Counted from the first letter of the stretch, positions 30,601-38,663 are shown. The stretch is DNA of 64,000 nt from Noviherbaspirillum sedimenti (GCF_003590835.1 NZ_QYUQ01000002.1:1798001-1862000); one strand, 5' to 3'. The notes: generated by a model not told the origin, from the sequence alone. Numbers and translations: made by a program.

Positions 30601-31116
30601 CTCGGAGCACCACTTCCTGAGGTTGCGAGCCTGGGTGGCTGCGCCGGGGGCTGAAGGCGACGTTCCCTCGATCAGGGACATTATCGCGTCCCAGAGACTT
30701 TCCGTGAATTCTGAGTTCGTGACGAAGATGAACGATGCCTTTTTGTCGGCGTCGGCTGCCGAAAACTCCTTCTCGTAGCCGAGGATCGTGTCGGAGAACT
30801 TCTCGATCGTCTTTTTCAGATAAGACGCTGTGACAGCCTCTTCGCGAAGCTTGTATTTGAACTGAACGGTCTCGAGCCGCTCGCAAGTCTGAAAATTGTC
30901 TCCGCGGCCATAATAGAGGACAAGGTCAGCTACTTCTTCGGCCCGCGCTCCGGGGCTCGCAGTCTCGGTCGAGGAGATCCCCTCTACGGCGATCGCAAAT
31001 AGATCGTCACTAGGAAAGACCAGTTGCAATGCCCGCCTGGCAGCCCATCTCTCGTGGAAGGTGTGGCCTGCGCGAGATGCGCGGACGGTATCGATGTCTG
31101 TGTCAATATTCAGCAT
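24685..31116 (-). CDS. Giant STAND NTPase with nuclease-like N-terminus, Avs (AVAST)-like antiphage protein
   Basis: The product is about 2,143 residues. At the N-terminus (about 10-200) RAGHTFHERWAARRALQLVF, then an acidic residue in AVEGIS, an aspartate in ADLVLYY and VQFKYK form the E...D...QxK order of PD-(D/E)xK nucleases such as the DUF4297/Cap4 group. At about residues 290-450 a STAND-type ATPase shows Walker A in EGGVGKTVFVQSLA, Walker B in LGLLIIVDAADNAQ and a sensor-like LLLTARTHRKKK. The remaining 1,500 residues are helical, repeat-like and unrecognised, as in the target-sensing C-terminal arms of Avs proteins. Domain order fits Avs3-like DUF4297-STAND proteins; that family link is my inference. 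The ATG at 31116 is likely; a GTG at 31137 would add seven residues. It stands alone in an insert beside the broken rlmI. Confidence 0.75.
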   Translation of the reverse strand: MLNIDTDIDTVRASRAGHTFHERWAARRALQLVFPSDDLFAIAVEGISSTETASPGARAEEVADLVLYYGRGDNFQTCERLETVQFKYKLREEAVTASYLKKTIEKFSDTILGYEKEFSAADADKKASFIFVTNSEFTESLWDAIMSLIEGTSPSAPGAATQARNLRKWCSERGLSDASRLFSRIVFRAGEKSLAGQDNALRRTLTDWSAGADSEARLRLHGLQDLVLKKAGPSGQGKNLIRREDVLDALDCEPEDLFPADTRFIDVGAVVERAELSTVGDLIKASELPVFVHAEGGVGKTVFVQSLASKMANEFEVVVFDCFGGGSYRSDNHSRHLPRIGLVQIVNELASRTLCDLMLPGGDDSRKIIKAARRRLAQAATAIRTQSKKLGLLIIVDAADNAQLEAECRHEEAFPKLLLSTIDEDSIDGVKLLLTARTHRKKKVIGRTAVKDVELGPFTDPEARKFLKDRKPSASGVEIATALARSGRNARVLDYLVQTWDTNVLGKTSAAPITVPEIIAQRCTKIVSDLHVEGWRDSEVTEFFVALSLLPPPIPLEELANALGWSAAQVNTAASDLAPMLEITSHGAIFRDEPTETYVRETFSERPEAQRTIADRLISSQATSAYAAEALPHFLVVIKDSDRAFALADSTSFPTTVQSEFGRRRLTLARLRAAFRLAVAEDDFDRVLGLSMRLAQAATANMRGDEFIRSSPALAIVLGDADSYRRLFSDRSGWRGARSARLTVAHRFANNTEEAQIQCESTVRWINWHTEQPRDERLRDRAGPGVEDYAAVLFQHVAEGEFGIADRNLARWNDRFSLSASDELLQLLALFDRANGTTVLADFVSFAASDQCTSQALKLRLLSRPRYLSRQQVKALAKAIGTPASADDDEDEGFSIEHEQGNSGDIVQAALTSLFYSSRAATAAIIRHAPLTRPSAYDYGERYGNSRAWSPILCACVRAWSVGRPVSYRDLLPNELKVTRRAKAVSTKTELVAFLKELREPVPAGPSKKGGKNQVRARFSDREREEISEGIERALVLTRPIEDAVLSGKGLTSASVNDILDGWGKQVREGGHWRAESAADLLVRTVGLGCVRILLNHAPTISADQTKTLISLISSGRFSVQQKIDVLGQLTQRSALHELAGEFAQHVTEQIRQDDNIGQRGDSYAELAASLVPMSVDEAREYYQQGLAQLDQMGGESYEQIYSLLHFASVQQGGFLKPELAQRLMNLCQTIVRNEPSKFGWTLFGRAAAKSIGFPAIAKLVRWHDQDVADLSYGLPQLACFLAKNGNLDPRRAAFVLTICEDHGWWDWRSGDGVADLLKLSRPADQRRIFLAVVAKLRAEHPFGAWPSLWEGLLETGNQYPNAITTEEREAIERRWAEAKRKQDEFNSRNNSPPDFLTIQTPKPSKEEVDSLIATLVSDCDPSSASSIDKALKNIQADDKLDYASRQRFIVGLRASCPYPKRLALLFAVCDAVELNLTQSLDILAECFAAWSGSSTHLVSNAKTLVERLFECKSAELFDGQFSNTARGIRQLSDLCNDKRYVLQLVLRKVAADEVELDGDEWLQLATALCDVTSGQAGLDALELLLSGPASRIADEIGEGPFRPEQAIGGGELEFFADVVWHLLGEDDAYVRWTVARGLNTLFEFGLNDELNLLLDRFDQREVAALASTDRKLSFQNSQQWLLMGLARAALHHGQTMRSLQPKLLALAQRSDLHVIDKVHIARCLSHINSEGEHDADLEALLDQIDQPPCGIVTSDVYPSATKSTSGFRFDYEFTKHEISTLAWLFNVEQATVEDAITAEITRRWPEATSMDFFPGSERYQWDRGDRYESYREHIQRHALLNATTSLSKALPVVVRSYETGGGSPWMEWRDRYDVTFDDGSWLSDRKDPVPQQAKENLLGERIGQQEMLQDQETVLRKLGFVDTATDALFPLYGSWSSPDGVTVSITSALTERNGAIGRCMAFAKQPSHDLWLPEFWDEGYYNHHHRPKSPFAPFVWAPETHSLGIDVGDEIAAEGPGGRPRLGIDLTKSLELVNEPNSGDWHTADGSLALRSQVWGSWTPDPDNRRHRRHEDGEILWASPDWLAATLSTVSKRLVFKITLWKYRSSRDYDPSSGVKSVLVGLKVDDGTPRLWQAKKASKQDY

Positions 31117-31457
31117 TATTGTTATTGCGCCTTTCACCCCAACAGCGCTCAGTTATTGGATTTCACCATTCTTTTGCCAGTCAAGGGTGACTGTACCACC
31201 AGCGCGCCATTCACCCACAGGCTCCAACGGTGTAACGAGTCTGCGCAAAGAAACTTTCAGTCTGAAGCCGGAAGCGCACCTGCATTCTAGCGGGGTAACA
31301 CGGCCACTTTCCCCGCTGGTCGGGCCTAGTCAGGGGGAGTCCTCTGACACCCAAACCTCTCATTTCGGGTCCGCTTTGAGTCTTGCAGACATTCTAGACA
31401 AACATGATTGGCAACGTACCCATACGTAAAATCCACAAAGGCAAGCCCCTCCAGACT
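31117..31457. other. Right flank of the accessory insert, promoter region of the Avs-like gene
   Basis: About 340 bp between the Avs-like gene and the end of the ABC transporter operon. It should hold the promoter of the large gene. No gene, tRNA or clear direct repeat matching the left flank is visible. Confidence 0.5.
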
Positions 31458-32480
31458 TTATCGTTGAATGCCACCGCCGCCATCATTGAGATGACAAGCC
31501 GCCCAATGTCCCGGCGCCACTTCCCGCAATTCCGGCGCCTCCTGCCGGCAGCGCGGCATTGCATGCGGACAACGCGGATGAAAATGGCAGCCCGAAGGCG
31601 GCCCCAGCGACGACGGCACCTCGCCGGAAATCGGAATATGCCGCTTTGCCGTCACTTCCAGCGTCGGCATCGACGCCAGCAGCGTCACGGTGTAAGGATG
31701 ATTTGCCCGCGCGAACAGTTCTTCCGTCGGTGCGACCTCCACTATCCGCCCCAGATACAAGACCGCGACACGGTCGGCGACATGCCGCACCACGCCGAGG
31801 TCGTGGCTGATGAACAGGTAGCTCAACCCCAGTTCGGCGCGCAGCTGCATGAAAAGATTGAGCACCTGTGCCTGGATCGACACGTCGAGCGCGGCCACCG
31901 CCTCGTCGCACACCAGGAATTGCGGCCGCACCGCCAGCGCGCGGGCAATGCCGATGCGCGCCCGCTGTCCACCGGAAAACTGGTGCGGATAGCGTTGCAG
32001 CATCGCGGCATCCAGCCCCACCCGCTGCAGCATGGCGGCGGCGTACTCGTTCTTTTCCCTTGATGGCACCAGTCCGTGCGCCACCGGCGCCTCGCCGACA
32101 ATGTCGGCAACCCGCATGCGCGGATTGAGCGAAGCATACGGGTCCTGAAAAATCAATTGCGCAGCCAGCTGCTTTGCGCGCCGGGCCTTGCCATCCATCG
32201 CCGCGACATCCTGCCCGCGCCACAGGAGCGCGCCGGAGGTCGGCTTGAGCAATCCCGTGGCAATACGGCCGAGGGTCGATTTGCCGCTGCCGGATTCGCC
32301 GACCAGTCCGACAACTTCACCCTCACCGACCGCCAGGGTGACACGCTCAAGCGCATGCACCACCGGCCGGCTGCCGGCGCCGGAGAACATCCCCGCGATG
32401 CGCGCGGCCGCATCGACCGGCCGGACATAGGCCTTGCTGACGCCATCGAATGCCAAGATCGGCACCTGTTGCCCGTTCAT
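31458..32480 (-). CDS. Dpp/Opp-type peptide ABC transporter ATPase, second subunit
   Basis: A 340-residue DppF/OppF-like ATPase. Walker A GESGSGKST, signature FSGGQRARIGIARALA, Walker B FLVCDEAVAALDVS and the C-terminal cysteine-rich segment (CHFHPRCPHAMPRCRQEAPE), which in relatives binds an Fe-S cluster. The ATG at 32480 overlaps the preceding stop (ATGA). The longer frame upstream overlaps the neighbour and is not used. It is the last gene of the operon and abuts the accessory insert. Confidence 0.92.
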   Translation of the reverse strand: MNGQQVPILAFDGVSKAYVRPVDAAARIAGMFSGAGSRPVVHALERVTLAVGEGEVVGLVGESGSGKSTLGRIATGLLKPTSGALLWRGQDVAAMDGKARRAKQLAAQLIFQDPYASLNPRMRVADIVGEAPVAHGLVPSREKNEYAAAMLQRVGLDAAMLQRYPHQFSGGQRARIGIARALAVRPQFLVCDEAVAALDVSIQAQVLNLFMQLRAELGLSYLFISHDLGVVRHVADRVAVLYLGRIVEVAPTEELFARANHPYTVTLLASMPTLEVTAKRHIPISGEVPSSLGPPSGCHFHPRCPHAMPRCRQEAPELREVAPGHWAACHLNDGGGGIQR

Positions 32481-33463
32481 GCCCCCTCCTCCATCACCGG
32501 GTGAAAGCAGCGCAGCTGCCGGCCATCGAGCATTTCCAGCGGCGGCACCCTGCGGCAAACTTCTGTAGCCCGGGCGCAGCGGTTGCGGAAGGTACAGCCG
32601 TCCGGCAGCGCGGACAGCGCCGGCACCATGCCCGGAATCTGCGGCAGCGGCTGGCCGCGCGGATTGCGCGACGGCGCCGAGGCGATCAGGCCATGCGTAT
32701 AGGGATGGCGCGGATGCCGCAGCACCCGCTCGACCGTGCCGTTCTCGACGATGCGGCCGGCATACATGACCGCGACCGTATCGGCGAATCCGGCAACCAC
32801 CGACAAGTCATGCGTGATCCAGACCAGCGCCGTGCCCGCCTCGCGGCACAGCGCCTGCATCTGGCCGAGGATCTGGCTCTGGATGGTGACGTCGAGTGCG
32901 GTGGTGGGTTCGTCGCAAATGATCAGGTCCGGCCGGTTGAGCATGGCAATGGCAATCGCCACGCGCTGCCGCATGCCGCCGGAAAACTGGTGCGGGTAGG
33001 CCAGCAGGCGCTCTTCGGGCGAAGCGATGCCGACCCGCGCCAGCGCCTCGCGCGCCATTTCCCGCGCGGCGCGCCTGCCGACAGGCCGGTGTGCGGTGAT
33101 GGCTTCGATCATCTGGGTGTCGATGCGCAGCACCGGGTTCAGGCTGGTTGCGGGATCCTGGAAGATCATGGCGATACGGTCGCCACGCAACGCGCGCAGG
33201 GCACGCTCGTCCAGGGTGCGCAAATCGCCCCCCTGGAAAACGATGCTGCCGGCGCTGATGCGGCCCGGCGCATCGACCATGCCCATGATCGACCAGGCGG
33301 TCATCGACTTGCCGGAACCGGACTCGCCGACCAGCCCCATGATCTGGCCGCGCCTGACTTCGAACGAAACGTCATCCACCGGCCTGACGATGCCGCCGGC
33401 GACGGGAAATTCCGTCGTCAGGCCGCTGACGGCAAGTGTCGGTAAATCCGCTTGCGACTTCAT
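32477..33463 (-). CDS. Dpp/Opp-type peptide ABC transporter ATPase, first subunit
   Basis: A 328-residue DppD/OppD-like ATPase with Walker A GESGSGKSM, signature FSGGMRQRVAIAIAML, Walker B LIICDEPTTALDVT and a C-terminal CTFRNRCARATEVCRR motif as in Fe-S-binding DppD/OppD relatives. ATGA overlaps join it to the upstream permease (33460-33463) and the downstream ATPase (32477-32480), showing tight translational coupling. Confidence 0.92.
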   Translation of the reverse strand: MKSQADLPTLAVSGLTTEFPVAGGIVRPVDDVSFEVRRGQIMGLVGESGSGKSMTAWSIMGMVDAPGRISAGSIVFQGGDLRTLDERALRALRGDRIAMIFQDPATSLNPVLRIDTQMIEAITAHRPVGRRAAREMAREALARVGIASPEERLLAYPHQFSGGMRQRVAIAIAMLNRPDLIICDEPTTALDVTIQSQILGQMQALCREAGTALVWITHDLSVVAGFADTVAVMYAGRIVENGTVERVLRHPRHPYTHGLIASAPSRNPRGQPLPQIPGMVPALSALPDGCTFRNRCARATEVCRRVPPLEMLDGRQLRCFHPVMEEGA

Positions 33464-34371
33464 GGCGCCGGCCCCTGCAGGCGGGGATTGAGCACATCGC
33501 GCAGGCGATCTGCGACCAGGGTAATCGATGCCACCAGCAACAGCAGGGCGACACCCGGGAACAGGCTGATCCAGTATTTACCGGACAGCATGTACTCGAA
33601 GCCATTGGCGATCAGCAGCCCCAGCGACGGTTCGGTGACCGGCAAGCCAAGGCCAAGGAAGGACAAGGTCGCCTCCAGCGAAATCGCCGCAGCCACCTGC
33701 AGCGCCGCCACCACCACCAGCGGCGGCAGGCAGTTCGGCAGCAGGTGCCGGAACATGATGCGCGTGCCGGACAAGCCCAGGCAAGTCGCCGCCTCGATGT
33801 ATTCCTTGCGGCGCTCGACCAGCGCGGCGCTGCGCGCGGTGCGGGCGTAATACGCCCATTGCGCTGCTGCCAGCGCGGCGATGATCTTGCCCAGGCCCGG
33901 CCCGCTTAAGGCCAGCAGCACCAGGGCGATCAGGATCGAGGGGAAGGACAGCTGGATATCCACCACGCGCATGAGCACGGCATCGATGCGCCCGCCGCGA
34001 TAGCCAGCCAGCAGCCCCAGCGCCAGGCCGACGGCCAGCGCGATGGCGGTGCTGGCTATCCCCACGATCACGGAGATGCGGATACCGTACAGCATGGCCG
34101 ACAGCATGTCGCGCCCCTGGGCGTCCGAACCGAGCAGAAATACCAGGCTGCCGTCGCCCGACATCGTGCCCGGCGCCAGGCGCGCATCCAGCAAGTCGAG
34201 CCGCGCCAGATCATACGGATCCTGCGGCGACAGCAGCGGCGCAAACAGTGCCGCCAGCAGGATGAGCAGCAACAGCACGAAACTGCCCGTGGCGATGCGC
34301 TTGCTGAAAAACTCCCGAGCAAAGCGGCGCGATGGCGACATGGCAGGCACTTGATGGGTTGCGATGGCCAT
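33460..34371 (-). CDS. Dpp/Opp-type ABC transporter permease, DppC-like
   Basis: A 303-residue permease with the N-terminal cytoplasmic tail and first membrane segment typical of DppC (RIATGSFVLLLLILLAALFA), about six spans, and the EAA-loop EYIEAATCLGLSGTRIMFRH. I start at the ATG at 34371, which has GGAGG 11 bases upstream and lies 2 bp after the DppB-like gene. The frame is open much further upstream but that part overlaps DppB antiphase and is not a gene. Confidence 0.92.
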   Translation of the reverse strand: MAIATHQVPAMSPSRRFAREFFSKRIATGSFVLLLLILLAALFAPLLSPQDPYDLARLDLLDARLAPGTMSGDGSLVFLLGSDAQGRDMLSAMLYGIRISVIVGIASTAIALAVGLALGLLAGYRGGRIDAVLMRVVDIQLSFPSILIALVLLALSGPGLGKIIAALAAAQWAYYARTARSAALVERRKEYIEAATCLGLSGTRIMFRHLLPNCLPPLVVVAALQVAAAISLEATLSFLGLGLPVTEPSLGLLIANGFEYMLSGKYWISLFPGVALLLLVASITLVADRLRDVLNPRLQGPAP

Positions 34372-34373
34372 CG

Positions 34374-35351
34374 CTACGTATCCTCCCCGGTCAACCGCAC
34401 GCGCGGGTCCAGTGCCGAATACACCAGGTCCGCCGCCAGATTGATGGCGACGAACAGCGCCGCCACCAGCATCATGTAGGCAACGATCACCGGCCGGTCC
34501 AGCACCCGGATCGAATCGATGATGAGCTTGCCCATGCCCGGCCAGGCAAACACGGTTTCCGTCACGATCGAAAAAGCGATGACGGCGCCAAACTGCAAGG
34601 CCACCACCGTGACGATCGGCACCAGGATATTCTTGAGCACATGCACGCCGACGATGCGGCCGGCAGACAAGCCCTTGGCGCGCGCGAACTTGACGTAATC
34701 CTGCCGCATCGCATCCAGTGTGCCGGCACGTGCAAGGCGGATCACCAGCGCGACATTCACCAATGCCAGGTTCACTGCCGGCAGCAGCAAGTGGCGCAAG
34801 CCTTCGATGCTCAGGAAGCTGACCGGCACGCCCAGCAGCAGTGTGGTCGGCCCGCGCCCGCCGGCGGGCAGCCAGCCCAGCTGCACGGCAAACAGCATGA
34901 TCAGCATCAGTCCTACCCAGAACGTCGGCAAGGAAACGCCGAGGATGGATGCCGCCATGATGGTGCGGCCGATGACGCCGTCCGGTCGCAGCCCGGCCCA
35001 CAGGCCCAGCGGAATGCCGAACGCGACGGCGATGAAGATCGCCGCCAGCGCCAGTTCCAGCGTCGCCGGCAAGCGTTCGAGGATGAGGCCCAGGGCCGGC
35101 GTCGCATAGATGTAGGAAGTGCCGATGTCGCCCTGCACGGCATTTTTCAGGAACAGCAGGTACTGCCGCCACAGCGGCTGGTCCAGCCCGAAGGAGGCGA
35201 TGACCCGCGCGCGCTCGGCCTGGCTGGCATCCGGGCTGATCAGCACATCGACGGGATTACCGATCGCATGCACGCCGGCGAACACCAGCAGCGACATCGC
35301 CAGCAGGACGACGGCGCTTTGCAGCAGGCGGCGCAACAGGAAGGCAGGCAT
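34374..35351 (-). CDS. Dpp/Opp-type ABC transporter permease, DppB-like
   Basis: A 325-residue permease beginning MPAFLLRRLLQSAVVLLAMS, the usual DppB first membrane helix, followed by a large periplasmic loop (PVDVLISPDASQAERARVIA) and the core spans with the loop DYVKFARAKGLSAGRIVGVH. It pairs with the DppC-like permease in the membrane channel. It follows the binding-protein gene by 61 bp. Confidence 0.92.
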   Translation of the reverse strand: MPAFLLRRLLQSAVVLLAMSLLVFAGVHAIGNPVDVLISPDASQAERARVIASFGLDQPLWRQYLLFLKNAVQGDIGTSYIYATPALGLILERLPATLELALAAIFIAVAFGIPLGLWAGLRPDGVIGRTIMAASILGVSLPTFWVGLMLIMLFAVQLGWLPAGGRGPTTLLLGVPVSFLSIEGLRHLLLPAVNLALVNVALVIRLARAGTLDAMRQDYVKFARAKGLSAGRIVGVHVLKNILVPIVTVVALQFGAVIAFSIVTETVFAWPGMGKLIIDSIRVLDRPVIVAYMMLVAALFVAINLAADLVYSALDPRVRLTGEDT

Positions 35352-35412
35352 GGCTTATCGCTCCGCGCGGCTGCCGCCGGCGCAGGCACATCTGCCGCAC
35401 GATTGCAGCGTC

Positions 35413-36984
35413 CTATTGCGGATGAAAAAGGTGAGCAAAGGTAAATTCATCGGTTCGCGCAGTGTACTGCAAACCCTTGCGCATTGCCCATGTCGCAACC
35501 TGGTGATGCAGCGGCACGATGGCATATTCGCCCAGCGCCAGCGCCGCCGCCTGGCGCGCTGCATTTTCGCGTTCGGCGGGCGCGACCGAAGACAAGGCGC
35601 TTCGCACCAGCGCATCGACCATGCCGTTACTGTACTTCCCCCAGTTCCAGCTGCCCCAGCCGGTCTGCGGATTCGGCGTGCCGACCACCGTGCGCAGGGC
35701 AAAGTCGCCGGCCAGCGAACCCCAGCCGAGCAGCGCCGCGCTGAATTCGCCCTTGCGCGCCCTGCCGAAATAAATCGACAGCGGCATGGTCTGCACCTGC
35801 GCGCGGATGCCGACGCGGTTCAGGTATTGTGCCGTCGTCTGCACCACGGCGGCATCGTTGATGTAGCGGTCGTTGGTGCCGTGCAGAATCAGGGCGAAGC
35901 CATCCGGATAGCCAGCCTCGGCAAGCAGCTTACGGGCGCCGTCAGGGTCGTATTTTTCGACCGGCAGAGCCGGATTGTGGCCGAAGATGCCCGGCGCCAC
36001 CAGGTTCGATGCCGGCACCGCCAGGCCTTCCATGGTGCGGCTGGTCAGCGCTTTGCGGTCGATGGCCATGGAAATCGCCCGCCGCACGCGCATATCGCGC
36101 AGGGGGTTTTCGGGCAGCTGCTTGCCGGCCTTGTCCGTGACAAAGGGCGACGGCCGCGCCGACTGGTCGAGATGCCAGAAAATGGTGCGCCAGGAGACTT
36201 TCTGTTCAAGACGGAACTTCGGGTCTGCCTTGATCCGCTCGATATGCGCCGCTGGCACGCCTTCGATCGCATCGACGTCGCCCGCCAGCAGGGCTGCCAG
36301 GCGCGGCGCATTGCTGGTGAGGATGCGCAAGGACACCTTGTCCCAGGCAGGCTTGTCGCCCCAGTAGTGTTCATTGCGGACCAGTTCGATGCGGTCGCCG
36401 CGCAGGAAGCGCGCGAACCGGTACGGACCGCTGCCGATCGCGACCTTGCCGCTGTTGAAATCGGCGGTGGAAGCGTACTGCGCCGCCCGTTTCGAGACGA
36501 TGAAAATCGAGCTGAGGTCAAGCGGCAGTGGCCCGTAAGCCTTGGCGGTCTTCAGCCGTACCGTATGGCGATCGGGCGCGTCCTTGGCGACAATTTGCCT
36601 GGTGTAACTGGTAAATGGCCCGGGGCTGCCGACCAGCGCTGCCGGGCGATCCAGCGAAAACAGTACATCGTCGGCGGTCAGCTCACTGCCGTCGTGGAAC
36701 TTCACGCCTGGCCGCAGCTTCAACTCCCAGGTGGTCGCATCCACAGCGCGCCATGAAATCGCCAGCCCTGGCACCAGCTGGCCATCCGGACTGACCGCCA
36801 CCAGGGTATCGAACAGATGCGTGGACAATGCGATATTCGGCGCGATATTCAGATAATGCGGGTCGAGCGAGGAAACATCGGCGGCAAGGCCGATGCGCAG
36901 TTCGGCGGCGCGCGCCGGTGCCGCCGCCAGGATTGCCGCCAGCATCAGCAATGCAGCAAGCGCGGTGACTGCCCTTCTTTTCAT
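35413..36984 (-). CDS. Dpp/Opp-type periplasmic solute-binding protein
   Basis: A 523-residue family 5 extracellular solute-binding protein. The signal peptide MKRRAVTALAALLMLAAILA ends near ARA-AELRIG. The core shows VSSLDPHYLNIAPN, TWELKLRPGVKFHDGSELTA and RRAISMAIDRKAL, all standard for the DppA/NikA/OppA group. The ligand cannot be read off; next to sulfur genes, glutathione or sulfur-containing peptides are reasonable guesses only. ATGs at 36984 and 36999 are both possible; neither has a strong ribosome site. A weak ACGAATCAT match to the sulfur box lies about 85 bp upstream. Confidence 0.9.
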   Translation of the reverse strand: MKRRAVTALAALLMLAAILAAAPARAAELRIGLAADVSSLDPHYLNIAPNIALSTHLFDTLVAVSPDGQLVPGLAISWRAVDATTWELKLRPGVKFHDGSELTADDVLFSLDRPAALVGSPGPFTSYTRQIVAKDAPDRHTVRLKTAKAYGPLPLDLSSIFIVSKRAAQYASTADFNSGKVAIGSGPYRFARFLRGDRIELVRNEHYWGDKPAWDKVSLRILTSNAPRLAALLAGDVDAIEGVPAAHIERIKADPKFRLEQKVSWRTIFWHLDQSARPSPFVTDKAGKQLPENPLRDMRVRRAISMAIDRKALTSRTMEGLAVPASNLVAPGIFGHNPALPVEKYDPDGARKLLAEAGYPDGFALILHGTNDRYINDAAVVQTTAQYLNRVGIRAQVQTMPLSIYFGRARKGEFSAALLGWGSLAGDFALRTVVGTPNPQTGWGSWNWGKYSNGMVDALVRSALSSVAPAERENAARQAAALALGEYAIVPLHHQVATWAMRKGLQYTARTDEFTFAHLFHPQ

Positions 36985-37133
36985 CTGCGTGCCAAACATC
37001 AAGTTTGTCGATTCAAAATGGGGAAGTCCGGATTGTAACGCCTGCCTTCAACCGCAATGATTTTTTATACGAATCATCAAGCCATCTGTTTACCTGAAAC
37101 AGGGACAGTCGTACCTCAATTTCAGGATATGAA

Positions 37134-37151
37134 TATTTAAAAATATTCGTT
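37134..37151 (+). promoter_or_regulatory. Partial CysB-type box upstream of the 64-residue ORF
   Basis: The complement reads AACGAATATTTTTAAATA, matching the AACGAATATTT half of the cysT box in the correct orientation for the gene at 37259, 108 bp away. The CCGC arm is missing. Confidence 0.35.
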
Positions 37152-37258
37152 CCCCCTGCCGCTACCAGCATCTAATCTTGTCACACCCAAGGCTTCCATG
37201 GATTTCCATCAAAACGGAATAATCGGAATACGTGGGATTGCTCAATGAAGGAAACGTG

Positions 37259-37453
37259 ATGGCAGTCAGTTTTGAACCCCAATTCCACAAACGCCTCGTG
37301 CGCCATAAAAGCGCACGCATATGGGTTGCATTGCCTCAGCCTAAAACGCTGATGCCGGTGAAATCGGCCTTTTATCAGCAATGGCAAAGAGAAGAACGCC
37401 TGAAATTGCAAGAAGCAGGCGAAACTGTGCTGCAAGAACCCGACGGGCGTTAG
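37259..37453 (+). CDS. Small hypothetical protein, 64 residues
   Basis: The frame starts at ATG 37259 with GAAGGA 7 bases upstream. The product is basic and soluble: MAVSFEPQFHKRLVRHKSAR, then IWVALPQPKTLMPVKSAFYQ and a charged helix QQWQREERLKLQEAGE. No signal peptide or membrane span. I do not recognise a family. It is monocistronic, between the divergent dppA-like gene and the converging TsuA-like gene. A longer reading from 37232 lacks a ribosome site. An opposing frame (37181-37462) is less likely since it has no ribosome site. Confidence 0.55.
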   Translation: MAVSFEPQFHKRLVRHKSARIWVALPQPKTLMPVKSAFYQQWQREERLKLQEAGETVLQEPDGR

Positions 37454-37493
37454 ACAAACCATCGTCCGTCGGCATCAAGTCACGGGCATGCCG

Positions 37494-38663
37494 CTAGCCC
37501 CAGTCCAGTTTCCGGCGCGCCTGCCAGCCAAGCCAGAGTCCACCGAAAAGAAACAAACCGAATACCCAGCCGGAAGCTGCCCCGGCCATGATCCCGGACA
37601 GCATAGTGCCGACGGTGCAGCCCAGCGCCACCATGGCGCCCCACCCCATCAGCACACCACCCGCCAGGGCGCGGCCGATTTCCGGCAGTCGCGGCAGGCG
37701 TGGCTTGAAGTCGCCCGCGAAAACCGCTGCAGCCAGCGATCCCAATACCAGGCTCAGGATGAATACGCCATTGTCTGACCACAGCGTCTGCTTGATCACG
37801 GTTGCACAACCGGAAAAGGTATCCAGTCCTTCCAGCCGGTCGGGCAGCCATCCGGTCGTGCTGGCGGCGGTACGGGCGATACTGCCCAGCTCGGCCGTCA
37901 CGCCCAGGGGCCCGAGTCGAAAATAAGACAGCACGCCGAGGAAACCGACCAGCAAGCCGCCGACATACGCCGGCCAGCGGCGTTCCCATGCACCGCCCTT
38001 TGCCGCCACAGCATCCGGTTGGCGATGCCATCGCCACAAGCCGATCGCAATAATGGCAAGCACCACCAGTTGCAGCGCCACCGAGCCGGCATAGCCGAAG
38101 TGATGCGGCAGCCACACCACTGGGGCCTGCTGGATACCTGAAAGGTACAGATCATTCCAGCTTGCAAAACCAAGTGCAAAGCCGACCAGCGCACCGAGCA
38201 AGGCAAATGGCGAGGCGGTCGATCCCTCACCGAGGCGGTACAGGTGGGCGCTGATGCAGGAGCCGGAAAGCGCCATGCCGATACCGAAGGAAAATGCGCC
38301 GGCCGCCAGCACCCAGCTCAATGGTCCGATGTGCGCCTGCGGCGGCAGGCGACCAGGCGTCGGCACCGGCAGGAAGGCGCCGAATACGAGGTGGTAGCCG
38401 ACGATACCGATCGCCAGCGCGGCGACGATGCCCAGCAAGCCGCGGGCATCGCGTTGCTCGATGAAGTCCCGGCTGACGCAAAAGAAGCAGAAGCGCGAGC
38501 GTTGCAGAAAAATGCCGAACGCCAGGCCAAACAAGGCCGACAGCGCCAGCTCCCGACCACCCTCGGCGATGCCGCCGAGGTGATGAGAGAACAGCACTAC
38601 CGCTGCTACCACAGTTGCGGAAACCGCGAGCCGCCGCGCGGGCGGCACTGCCAGTGCAGCCAA
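37494..38663 (-). CDS. YeeE/YedE (TsuA)-family thiosulfate/sulfur-compound transporter
   Basis: A 389-residue membrane protein with about ten spans. It has the family's inverted-repeat cysteine motifs: SRFCFFCVSRD, ALSGSCISAHLYRLGEG and ALGCTVGTMLSGIMAGAASG. In TsuA, conserved cysteines in such motifs pass thiosulfate through the membrane by transient S-S...H contacts. The start codon directly follows the stop of the rhodanese gene, so the two are co-transcribed; import of thiosulfate or related sulfane sulfur linked to periplasmic rhodanese chemistry is a fair inference. Confidence 0.88.
   Translation of the reverse strand: MAALAVPPARRLAVSATVVAAVVLFSHHLGGIAEGGRELALSALFGLAFGIFLQRSRFCFFCVSRDFIEQRDARGLLGIVAALAIGIVGYHLVFGAFLPVPTPGRLPPQAHIGPLSWVLAAGAFSFGIGMALSGSCISAHLYRLGEGSTASPFALLGALVGFALGFASWNDLYLSGIQQAPVVWLPHHFGYAGSVALQLVVLAIIAIGLWRWHRQPDAVAAKGGAWERRWPAYVGGLLVGFLGVLSYFRLGPLGVTAELGSIARTAASTTGWLPDRLEGLDTFSGCATVIKQTLWSDNGVFILSLVLGSLAAAVFAGDFKPRLPRLPEIGRALAGGVLMGWGAMVALGCTVGTMLSGIMAGAASGWVFGLFLFGGLWLGWQARRKLDWG

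Noticed and set aside
24344..31457. Integrative element with att repeats or integrase
   Set aside because: I searched both flanks by eye for matching direct repeats, a tRNA end or an integrase frame and found none, so I only call it an accessory insert.
33460..35172. Extended 570-codon reading of the DppC-like gene
   Set aside because: The N-terminal 267 codons overlap the DppB-like gene out of phase; the DppC-like protein starts at 34371 with its own ribosome site.
37181..37462. 93-codon minus-strand frame
   Set aside because: It opposes the 64-residue ORF, lacks a ribosome site and shows no domain.
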